A stretch of DNA of 42,113 nucleotides from contig PBNZ01000041.1 of assembly GCA_002723275.1 (NCBI GenBank), positions 1 through 42,113 of the forward strand. The letters run 5' to 3'. Within the stretch, counting starts at the first letter, position 1, and every line of letters begins with the position of its first letter. A program made the translations under genes and the position numbers. This stretch comes from Planctomycetaceae bacterium. Lineage in GTDB: Bacteria > Planctomycetota > Planctomycetia > Pirellulales > Pirellulaceae. The notes under the pieces were generated by a model. The model did no database searches. It was not told the DNA's origin and saw only the letters and a list, made by a program, of their open reading frames with translations. This document shows positions 35,733-42,113 of the stretch, piece after piece.

Positions 35733-37547
35733 GTGTCTTTCGACGACATCAAAGAACGACTGCGTCAGTCAATCGACATTTGCGAATTGATTGGCGAGCA
35801 AATCGAACTCCACCGTCAGGGTCGAGGATTCGTCGGCATTTGCCCTTGGCACGATGACTCACGACCAAGTTTGCAGGTGAATCCGGAGCGTCAAACCTGG
35901 AAGTGCTGGGTCTGCAACATTGGGGGCGACGCCTTTAGCTACGTGATGCAGCGCGAGGGGATTGATTTCCGGGAGGCGTTAGAGATGCTGGCCGACCGAG
36001 CCGGCATTCCGCTCCATGAGGCGCGCGGTCCTCGTCCGCAAGCGGGTAGTCCCGATGACAAGAAGACGCTTTATCATGCAATGGCCTGGGCTTGCGAGCA
36101 GTTCCATGACTGTTTGTCGAAGTCACCCGATGCATCGGTCGCGCGGCAATACTTGGAAGAGCGCCAGATTCATGCGGAGAGTATCGATCGATTCCGAATA
36201 GGCTATTCTCCTCCTGAGTGGCAATGGTTGTTGCAGCGAGCCCAACAAACTGCTTTTTCGCCGGAGGTATTAGAGGCGGTTGGACTGGCTCTGCGCAGCC
36301 AGCGAAATCAGAAGTACTACGATCGCTTCCGAGGTCGCGTCTTATTTCCGATTCGGGATACCCAACAGCGACCGATTGCTTTGGGCGGACGCATTCTGCC
36401 GAAATTCACTGACGAGAAAACGGCCAAATACATTAACTCGCCCGAGACGCGTTTATTTTCCAAGAGCGAACAACTCTATGGGCTTGATATCGCGAGGGAC
36501 GCGATTTCGAAACAACAATCGATCGTCGTGACTGAGGGCTACACGGATGTGATCGGAGTTCATCAGCACGGCTTTCGCAACGTGGTCGCCGTATTGGGCA
36601 CGGCTCTCGGTCCTCGTCACATTCGATTGATTAAACGCTACGCCGATCGGATCGTGTTATTGCTCGACGGTGATGACGCCGGACAGCGTCGCGCGAATGA
36701 AATTCTCGATCTGTTTGTGACGCATCATGTCGATCTGCGAATCGCAACCTTACCCGCGGGCCTCGATCCATGCGATTTCGTTCAGCAACATGGTGCGTCG
36801 GCTTTACAATCGGTCATTGACGGTGCCCGCGATGCGTGGGACCACAAGATCACTTTAGAAACCGACGGCATCGATCCAATCCGCGACACACATCGCGCAC
36901 ATCAAGCCTTAGAGTCGTTACTTGCAATAATGGCACGAAGCCAACGTGCAACGGCGGAAGCGTCTCAACGTTTACGTGAACAACAGTTACTGAATCGTCT
37001 ATCGCGTGAATTTCAGATTGAGGAATCGCAATTGCGCGAACGACTCCAAGCGGCGCGTTCCAGTCAACGACCTCAACTCTCAAACACTCAAGAACAAACC
37101 CAGCGCACCGCAACGCCATCGGACCTGGAACCACCCGAGCAGGCACTGCTAGAACTGATGCTACAGCAGCCAGAGATAGTACCGACAGCACTCGAGCGAA
37201 TTAGATCGAATCAGCTTACCAATGCAGTAGCAAAAAGGATTTACCAGACGTTCGAACTTCTTTCTGAACAAGGTGTCATACCAACGTTCGAACGTTTGCT
37301 ATTGTCTTTCGACGAGCCAGAGGTAAAAACATTGCTTGTTCAACTTGATGATTCAGGGCGAAACAAGAACGAAGAGAATCACGAAGCAGTCTTTGCAGAC
37401 CTTTGCCGGGCTTACGAGCGGAAGCAACTTCGAGATTCCTTAAGACAAGGTCAAGCCGCCCTTGAGTCGACCGAGTTAAACGAGGACGAGCAGCTTGATT
37501 TACTCAAAGAGTTGCTTCGTAAGCAGCAAGAGTTAATTGATCGTTAG
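35733..37547 (+). CDS. dnaG: DNA primase DnaG
   Basis: This 604-aa primase makes RNA primers for replication and interacts with the replicative helicase. The start is GTG at 35733, with AGGAGA (35722-35727) at 5 nt. The N-terminal CHC2 zinc finger has C37, H40, C58 and C61 ('CPWH', 'CWVC'). The catalytic core follows with 'YLEERQIHAESIDRFRIGYSP' (shown as family boundary only) and the TOPRIM domain: 'VVTEGYTDVIG' with its catalytic Glu, and 'VLLLDGDDAGQRRA' with the Asp pair. The C-terminal helicase-interaction region (about 440-604) is helical and Gln/Glu-rich, less conserved, as usual. The gene starts a dnaG-rpoD unit from a strong promoter. Confidence 0.96.
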   Translation: MSFDDIKERLRQSIDICELIGEQIELHRQGRGFVGICPWHDDSRPSLQVNPERQTWKCWVCNIGGDAFSYVMQREGIDFREALEMLADRAGIPLHEARGPRPQAGSPDDKKTLYHAMAWACEQFHDCLSKSPDASVARQYLEERQIHAESIDRFRIGYSPPEWQWLLQRAQQTAFSPEVLEAVGLALRSQRNQKYYDRFRGRVLFPIRDTQQRPIALGGRILPKFTDEKTAKYINSPETRLFSKSEQLYGLDIARDAISKQQSIVVTEGYTDVIGVHQHGFRNVVAVLGTALGPRHIRLIKRYADRIVLLLDGDDAGQRRANEILDLFVTHHVDLRIATLPAGLDPCDFVQQHGASALQSVIDGARDAWDHKITLETDGIDPIRDTHRAHQALESLLAIMARSQRATAEASQRLREQQLLNRLSREFQIEESQLRERLQAARSSQRPQLSNTQEQTQRTATPSDLEPPEQALLELMLQQPEIVPTALERIRSNQLTNAVAKRIYQTFELLSEQGVIPTFERLLLSFDEPEVKTLLVQLDDSGRNKNEENHEAVFADLCRAYERKQLRDSLRQGQAALESTELNEDEQLDLLKELLRKQQELIDR

Positions 37548-37795
37548 GTATGCGGTGAAACCTGACTCAGGAACCCAATCACCTGATGATTAATGTTTCG
37601 CAGGGAACGAGGTGAGATGACCCACCTCAAGTTCACGAGACCTGAAAGTACCCAGAGGTTCAGTGATTCGGCACTCACGGATGAGTTGCACACCTGAACC
37701 AATCGAACGCCCGTTCAACAGCCCGCAAGTTGGGGACGGCATCGTTCGAACCGTCGATGTCCTTAGAGCGCATGAGGCGCGGGAGGATGAGACAA
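37548..37795 (+). other. rpoD leader with short inverted repeats
   Basis: The 248-bp spacer between dnaG and rpoD has a hairpin GAGGTG-N8-CACCTC (37609-37628) and a further complementary pair GGTTCAG/CTGAACC (about 37655-37661 and 37693-37699). Neither is followed by a T tract, so termination is not indicated. The rpoD frame is open back to 37730, but region-1 similarity begins at 37796. A second rpoD promoter may lie here, but I cannot point to one. Confidence 0.35.
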
Positions 37796-39460
37796 ATGAC
37801 CTATCTCGATACGGATCTCAAAGAAATCATTTCGAAGGGGAGAGAGCAAGGATACTTGACTTATGACGAAGTCAATCAGTACCTGCCTGACGAAGACGTT
37901 AACCCCGAAAAACTCGACAACTTGCTATTCGCCTTGGACGAAAAGAAGATCAAGTTAGTTGAGGAAGCTCCCAAGCCGGAATTCGAAGAAGTTTCACCGG
38001 CCCCCAGTGCAGCTCAGGTCCAGGCTGCAGCGGAAGCGAAGGAAGCTGAGGCTCAGGCGATTCCGGAAGAGACCCGCAAGATGGACAGCGATCCCATCCG
38101 GATGTACCTGAGTCAGATGGCTCACATCCCCCTGCTTTCCCGCGAGGAAGAAATATCGCTGGCAAAAACCATTGAGGTTGCGCGAAAACGATTTCGTCGC
38201 ACCGTACTCAGTTGTGATTTTGCTTTGAAGCAGACCGTCGAAACATTAGCTCGTGTTCATCGCGGGGAGCTTCCCTTCGATCGCACGATCAAAGTCTCCT
38301 TGACGGAACAGCTGACTAAAGAACAGATCATGGCTCGCATGCCTCACAACCTCGAGACGCTCAATCATCTGATGAAGCAAAATGAAGAGGACTTCAAACG
38401 CCTCATCAATCGAACCACGAGCATTGACGAGCGAGCAGAGATTCGACTTCGTTTCATTCGGCGGCGACGCAAGTGTCTTCAACTCGCAGAAGAACTGAGT
38501 CTACGCACGCGCCGAGTCCAACCGTTGATGCGTCAACTCAAAGAATACGCTCAACGAATGACTGAGATCCAAGATCGACTACGAGTGTTGCCTGTCGATT
38601 CGGCGACAAAAGACGAGCGTGCGAACTTGCGACGCGAACTACGAGACTTGATGATCCTGACCAAGGAAAGTCCCCGCAGCCTGAATGAGAAGTGCAAAAA
38701 GTTCCAAGACGAGTTTCGTCTATATGAACAGGTCAAAAGACAACTCTCTAACGGAAACCTGCGGCTTGTGGTTTCGATTGCGAAAAAATATCGCAATCGC
38801 GGTTTAAGCTTCCTGGATCTCATTCAGGAGGGTAACACGGGCTTGATGCGTGCTGTCGACAAATATGAGTATCGTCGCGGCTTTAAGTTCTCGACCTACG
38901 CCACCTGGTGGATTCGGCAAGCCATCACGCGAGCCATCGCCGATCAGGCACGGACCATTCGCATCCCGGTTCACATGATCGATGTGCTTTCCAAATTGCG
39001 AAACATCCAAAAGCAATTGCTCCAAGAAAAACGTCGCGAGCCCACCACCTCAGAGATTGCCGAGCGAGCAGGACTGAACGTCGACGAAGCTCGTCGCGTC
39101 TTGGATATCGGACGACATCCGGTCAGTCTCGATCGCCCCGTAGGCGACAGCGAGGACGCGGCCTTCGGCGAATTCATCGAAGACCACAATTCCGATAACC
39201 CCGTACGAAATGCCTCCAACGGAATTCTGAGACAAAAAATCGAAGGGCTCCTGAAAACCCTCACCTATCGAGAACGTGAGATCATCCGACTTCGCTATGG
39301 CTTGGGTGACGGTTACACCTACACCCTGGAAGAAGTTGGGCGAATCTTTAAGGTTACCCGTGAACGAGTCCGGCAAATCGAGGCAAAAGCAGTGCGAAAG
39401 CTCCAACACCCGGTTCGGTGTGAGCAGCTGGAAGGGTTCATGAAGGCAGCAGCCGATTGA
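37796..39460 (+). CDS. rpoD: RNA polymerase primary sigma factor RpoD
   Basis: This 554-aa housekeeping sigma factor starts at ATG 37796, with GGGAGG (37781-37786) at 9 nt; longer in-frame starts at 37760 and 37730 lack a site this good. Region 1.1 is present ('[21 protein letters not shown]'). Region 1.2 is '[21 protein letters not shown]', followed by a charged non-conserved region. Regions 2.1-2.4 show '[20 protein letters not shown]' and '[20 protein letters not shown]', which recognise the -10 box. Region 3 is '[13 protein letters not shown]'. Region 4.2 ends with the helix-turn-helix '[20 protein letters not shown]', which binds the -35 box. It follows dnaG, as in the classic macromolecular-synthesis operon, but without a neighbouring rpsU. 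A clear terminator follows. Confidence 0.97.
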   Translation: MTYLDTDLKEIISKGREQGYLTYDEVNQYLPDEDVNPEKLDNLLFALDEKKIKLVEEAPKPEFEEVSPAPSAAQVQAAAEAKEAEAQAIPEETRKMDSDPIRMYLSQMAHIPLLSREEEISLAKTIEVARKRFRRTVLSCDFALKQTVETLARVHRGELPFDRTIKVSLTEQLTKEQIMARMPHNLETLNHLMKQNEEDFKRLINRTTSIDERAEIRLRFIRRRRKCLQLAEELSLRTRRVQPLMRQLKEYAQRMTEIQDRLRVLPVDSATKDERANLRRELRDLMILTKESPRSLNEKCKKFQDEFRLYEQVKRQLSNGNLRLVVSIAKKYRNRGLSFLDLIQEGNTGLMRAVDKYEYRRGFKFSTYATWWIRQAITRAIADQARTIRIPVHMIDVLSKLRNIQKQLLQEKRREPTTSEIAERAGLNVDEARRVLDIGRHPVSLDRPVGDSEDAAFGEFIEDHNSDNPVRNASNGILRQKIEGLLKTLTYREREIIRLRYGLGDGYTYTLEEVGRIFKVTRERVRQIEAKAVRKLQHPVRCEQLEGFMKAAAD

Positions 39461-39490
39461 TTGAGACGATCGCAGCTGAATAAATTCCAC

Positions 39491-39525
39491 CAAGCCGCCA
39501 GTTGAGGGACTGGCGGCTTGTTTTT
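39491..39525 (+). terminator. Intrinsic terminator of the dnaG-rpoD unit
   Basis: A perfect 12-bp stem (CAAGCCGCCAGT 39491-39502, ACTGGCGGCTTG 39509-39520) with a 6-nt loop is followed directly by TTTTT (39521-39525). It begins 31 bp after the rpoD stop. Confidence 0.95.
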
Positions 39526-39534
39526 GCGCATGCC

Positions 39535-39540
39535 TATAAT
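39535..39540 (+). promoter_or_regulatory. Possible -10 box for the zinc-ribbon gene
   Basis: A perfect TATAAT occurs 10 nt past the rpoD terminator, but no matching -35 sequence lies at the right distance. Downstream, CGAAG-TCTAGG-CTTCG (39629-39644) forms a small hairpin in the leader. A new promoter is needed here because the terminator closes the upstream unit. Confidence 0.35.
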
Positions 39541-39723
39541 ATGGCCTGTTTTCAAATCCAACATCGCGAGCAACCTACCCAGATTTCCTTGTAGGACGTC
39601 AGGCCCCCAAAAGGGTGTCCCCTGGCGGCGAAGTCTAGGCTTCGAACTCTGAGTGACTTGTCCCGTCGCGATTCGTCAACAAACCCCAGCTGGGGTCCAT
39701 GCGTGAGAGGGAATTCGACATCT

Positions 39724-40443
39724 ATGTCTGTATCGGCAGCCGCTCTACGAGAATTGCACCGGATACTTCGTCAACTATCCGACCTCCGATCACGCTTGGA
39801 ACGCGGACCGCGGCAGGTGCGTCTCGGCGAGGACAATGTGAAGAGGCTCGAGGCGATCGTCGCCGAAGCCAAGGACACCGTTCAGAAGGCGAAGATGTCT
39901 GCCGACGATAAGGAGCTCCAATTACGCGAGCGAGAAAATCGGATTGCCGACGTCAAAACAAAACTCAATAGCTGCAGCAGCAATCGAGAATACCAGGCAT
40001 TCGTCGAACAGATCGCGGCAGATGAGCAAGCAAATAGCGTGCTCTCGGACGAGATTCTGGAAATGTTTGAAAAAATAAGCGAGTTGCAGGAAGTGGTGAC
40101 GTCGTCCCAGGGAGACCTGGAAAAGGGCAAGACGGAATTGGGAGCGATTCGCGGTCGTGTCGACGATGAGCGAGCCAGCCTTGAAGGTGACGTTGCTCGG
40201 CTATCCAACGAATTACAGGAAGCCGAAGCTCAACTACCAGGCGACCTGAAACTCGACTATCAACGGATTGTCAAAGCTCGGGGTGAAGACGGATTGGCTC
40301 CCCTCGACGGCGAGTGCTGTGGCGGATGCTACACCAAGATCACCATGCAAACATTCGACGAATTACGGCTCTCGAAGCCGGTATTCTGCAAAAGCTGTGG
40401 TTGCCTTCTCTATCTTCCCGAAGATAGAGATGTGACCGCCTAG
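39724..40443 (+). CDS. C4-type zinc-ribbon coiled-coil protein (COG1579-like)
   Basis: This 239-aa cytoplasmic protein starts at ATG 39724, giving 'MSVSAAALRELHRILRQLSDL', the usual opening of this family; the frame is open back to 39658 but that part is unlikely. Residues about 8-190 form a long antiparallel coiled coil with the conserved 'SNREYQAFVEQIAADE'. Residues about 195-235 hold the C4 zinc ribbon: 'CCGGCYTKIT' and 'FCKSCGCLLYLPED'. Members of this family are widespread and their biochemical role is not firmly established; some are proposed to act in nucleic-acid-related processes. It lies just before greA and is followed by an intrinsic terminator. Confidence 0.85.
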   Translation: MSVSAAALRELHRILRQLSDLRSRLERGPRQVRLGEDNVKRLEAIVAEAKDTVQKAKMSADDKELQLRERENRIADVKTKLNSCSSNREYQAFVEQIAADEQANSVLSDEILEMFEKISELQEVVTSSQGDLEKGKTELGAIRGRVDDERASLEGDVARLSNELQEAEAQLPGDLKLDYQRIVKARGEDGLAPLDGECCGGCYTKITMQTFDELRLSKPVFCKSCGCLLYLPEDRDVTA

Positions 40444-40470
40444 TTCCAGCGTGGCAGCCTTAGGACGGAC

Positions 40471-40499
40471 TTTACATATTTCCTTCGACGGCACAAAAT
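40471..40499 (+). promoter_or_regulatory. Weak candidate promoter for the greA leader
   Basis: TTTACA (40471-40476) and CAAAAT (40494-40499) are 17 bp apart. If used, the transcript would run through the terminator at 40563-40597 before reaching greA. The -10 match is poor. Confidence 0.3.
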
Positions 40500-40562
40500 A
40501 ATACGAGGGTCATGACAGACCTTGCGTCGTTTCAAGTAACGATCTGACAACTATCAAAATGA

Positions 40563-40597
40563 AACGGTCTTCCCCCGATGAAGACCGTTCTTTTTTT
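40563..40597 (+). terminator. Intrinsic terminator in the greA leader
   Basis: A perfect 10-bp stem (AACGGTCTTC 40563-40572, GAAGACCGTT 40580-40589) with a 7-nt loop is followed by a C and then TTTTTTT (40591-40597). It lies 120 bp after the zinc-ribbon stop and ends only 19 nt before the greA ATG, leaving just enough room for the greA ribosome site. Confidence 0.9.
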
Positions 40598-40616
40598 CGC
40601 AAAAGAGGAACTTGCG

Positions 40617-41093
40617 ATGTCCGACATCATCCCGATGACCCGTGATGGATATAACAAGATTAAGGCCGAAGCCGACCGCCTTGACAACGAGGAAATGCCG
40701 AAGATCCTGAAGCGGCTTGCCGAAGCGCGTGCCGAAGGTGATCTCAAGGAGAACGCTGAGTATCACGGAGCGCGCGAATCTCAGGGAATGATGCAGGCCA
40801 AAATCAATCAACTGCGTGGCAAGCTTTCGCGGGCGCAAATCATGGACCCATCCAAGATGCCTCAGGATGAAGTCGCGTTCGGAGCCACGGTCGTCGTCAA
40901 GGACTTGGATTACGACGACGAAGAAGAATACACCCTGGTGGGTGCGGGCGAGGAAGATTACGACACGGGAAAAATCCTTATCACCAGCCCCGTTGGTCAA
41001 GGCTTACTCGGGAAAAAAGTCGGGGACAAGGTCGAAATCGAAGTTCCTCGAGGTACCTTGAAGTTCGAAATCCTCTCGATCAACTACGGTTAA
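40617..41093 (+). CDS. greA: Transcription elongation factor GreA
   Basis: This 158-aa factor rescues backtracked RNA polymerase by stimulating transcript cleavage. ATG 40617 follows AGAGGAA. The N-terminal coiled coil (about 1-75) reads '[17 protein letters not shown]' and carries the loop with conserved acidic residues '[15 protein letters not shown]' (D and E at its tip reach the polymerase active site). The C-terminal FKBP-like domain (about 80-158) has '[11 protein letters not shown]' and '[16 protein letters not shown]'. Length is typical. The frame is open from 40578, but that would run through the terminator stem. An intrinsic terminator immediately upstream suggests attenuation or read-through control. 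Confidence 0.96.
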   Translation: MSDIIPMTRDGYNKIKAEADRLDNEEMPKILKRLAEARAEGDLKENAEYHGARESQGMMQAKINQLRGKLSRAQIMDPSKMPQDEVAFGATVVVKDLDYDDEEEYTLVGAGEEDYDTGKILITSPVGQGLLGKKVGDKVEIEVPRGTLKFEILSINYG

Positions 41094-41376
41094 TGGCATT
41101 AGCCTGCTTTTCCCGTAAGCTGTAGGGCTGCCGGGATTGGGGCATCCCAGCCGTATCTCACATCTCTGTCTCAAGTCCGGAATGCCGGAAATCAGCAAAT
41201 CAGATCTCTGCCTGCGATTTGCTTGCCAATTCTTCACATTTGAATGAAGATCCGCTTAGGTGACAGCCCAATTCAACGCATTGCATTTTATGCGTTCGCT
41301 GAGACCTCACGGAACAGAACTCATCTCATCTGAACTATGATTCGTCGGCAATCGACGGCGGTCATGAGGGCGAATT
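41094..41376. other. Intergenic region with hairpins after greA
   Basis: Three inverted repeats are visible: GGGAT/ATCCC flanked by GGCT/AGCC (about 41127-41153), TCCGG-AATG-CCGGA (41176-41189) and AGCAAATC/GATTTGCT (41194-41201 and 41216-41223). None has a T tract. One may help end the greA transcript. No gene is seen. Confidence 0.4.
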
Positions 41377-42113
41377 ATGCGCACGCACATGGGGCGACGG
41401 CTATCTCATCGTCAACGGCTCTCCCTAGAAACGCTCGAAGCACGCCAATTGTTGGCAGCTGATGTCATCATTTCCGAATACATGGCGGAGAACAATTCCA
41501 CGTTGGTGGATGAGGACGGCGACTACTCTGATTGGATTGAGTTATTTAACCGTGGCGACGAAGAAATCTCGCTCAACGGCTGGCATCTCACCGACAACGA
41601 AACGGAACTCGACAAGTGGAGCTTGCCAGCGGAAACATTGGGACCTGGCAACTTCCTGTTAGTCCGAGCTTCCGGCAAAGATCGCTCAACCGTCGGCGCA
41701 GAATTGCACACCAACTTCAAGATCTCAAGCAACGGAGAGTATCTTGCTCTCACGCGCGATGACCCACTCGCACCCGGCAGTTTCAAGATCATTTCGCAGT
41801 TCGAGACAGCTTTCCCAAACCTGGCTGATGATGTTTCATTCGGCATTGGACAAAGTGTCGACGTCAATTCACTCATCAACGCGGGTGACAGTGCCAAACT
41901 GTGGTTGCCAACTGACAACAGTTTGGCGACGACTTGGACATCCACCGGGTTCAATGACAACGGCTGGACGAATACGCAGAACGCGATTGGCTATGAACAA
42001 GCAGTCCCCGGTTTTACGGTCCAGGACGCACACTCAACCGGTCAGATCAGTAACATTGCGACCGGCCAATCTGTCTTGAACGGGACAAACCAGGAAAGTG
42101 AAACCACGGTCAT
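41377..42113 (+). CDS. Giant surface protein N-terminus with lamin-tail domain (3' end outside window)
   Basis: The frame starts at ATG 41377 (GAGGG upstream) and stays open to the window edge, so at least 245 codons are present. The N-terminus reads 'GRRLSHRQRLSLETLEARQL' then 'LAADV', matching the planctomycete 'LExLExRxLLA' export/anchoring signal found on very large secreted proteins. Residues about 30-150 form a lamin-tail domain (LTD): 'VIISEYMAENNSTLVDEDGD', 'YSDWIELFNRGDEEISLNGW', 'KWSLPAETLGPGNFLLVRAS'. After it comes a beta-rich region ('WTSTGFNDNGWTNTQNAIGY') like those seen before CotH or LamG modules. The product is probably surface-attached; the full domain list is not visible. 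Confidence 0.88.
   Translation, partial: MRTHMGRRLSHRQRLSLETLEARQLLAADVIISEYMAENNSTLVDEDGDYSDWIELFNRGDEEISLNGWHLTDNETELDKWSLPAETLGPGNFLLVRASGKDRSTVGAELHTNFKISSNGEYLALTRDDPLAPGSFKIISQFETAFPNLADDVSFGIGQSVDVNSLINAGDSAKLWLPTDNSLATTWTSTGFNDNGWTNTQNAIGYEQAVPGFTVQDAHSTGQISNIATGQSVLNGTNQESETTV

Noticed and set aside
39629-39660. tRNA-like T-arm sequence (GGCTTCGAACTC)
   Set aside because: No acceptor stem, D-arm or anticodon arm can be placed around it; it is a simple hairpin in the leader of the zinc-ribbon gene.

Overview
The window is a chromosomal segment from a member of the Planctomycetota, most likely Pirellulales-like. The evidence is the set of lineage-typical families: a formylglycine-type sulfatase, a Tat-exported Gfo/Idh/MocA protein, a tandem DUF1080 protein, a c-type cytochrome/WD40 protein, a DUF1549/DUF1553 protein with Big2-like domains, PEP-CTERM proteins, and a giant-protein N-terminus carrying the 'LETLEARQLLA' signal. 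Assignments rest on motif reading only; no database search was run.

Region 1 (1-9.5 kb): an open-ended His/Glu-rich coiled-coil gene with a perfect 15-bp tandem repeat, a CIA30-like/propeller fusion, a small secreted-protein gene broken at an A8 tract, a sulfatase divergent from a Gfo/Idh/MocA oxidoreductase, a DUF2071 remnant, a two-domain DUF1080 protein, and a heavily decayed katG on the minus strand.

Region 2 (9.7-17.7 kb): a 49-codon membrane-peptide gene with a strong ribosome binding site, an endonuclease/exonuclease/phosphatase-fold protein that appears to lack catalytic residues, a zinc-ribbon protein, and a complete stand-alone reverse transcriptase (YADD) preceded by about 530 bp of non-coding DNA with two GGATC/GATCC hairpins. 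Then come two divergent PEP-CTERM proteins and a metallo-beta-lactamase/methyltransferase pair. The reverse transcriptase locus is the best candidate for an undescribed system.

Region 3 (17.7-26.3 kb): rlmKL with a 4-unit EVKS linker repeat, a CBM9-like secreted protein, glgX, a voltage-gated-type K+ channel with a zinc-ribbon tail, a degenerate membrane-protein remnant, and a frameshifted integral membrane protein.

Region 4 (26.3-34.8 kb, minus strand): an apparent operon of three exported proteins, DUF1549/DUF1553, then an IPT/PPC-type protein with a coiled coil, then cytochrome c/WD40 with a coiled coil. It resembles the gene groups planctomycetes carry for surface or periplasmic polymer processing; the function is unknown.

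Region 5 (35.5-42.1 kb): information-processing genes, dnaG then rpoD from a strong sigma70-type promoter and closed by a clear intrinsic terminator, then a C4 zinc-ribbon coiled-coil protein and greA. A second intrinsic terminator sits only about 20 nt before greA. The window ends inside a large lamin-tail-domain surface protein.

Five broken or decayed genes (the A8 frameshift gene, the DUF2071 remnant, katG, the 24.9 kb remnant and the 25.3 kb membrane protein) lie among intact genes, so this segment appears to be undergoing gene loss, although single-frameshift cases could be sequencing errors.
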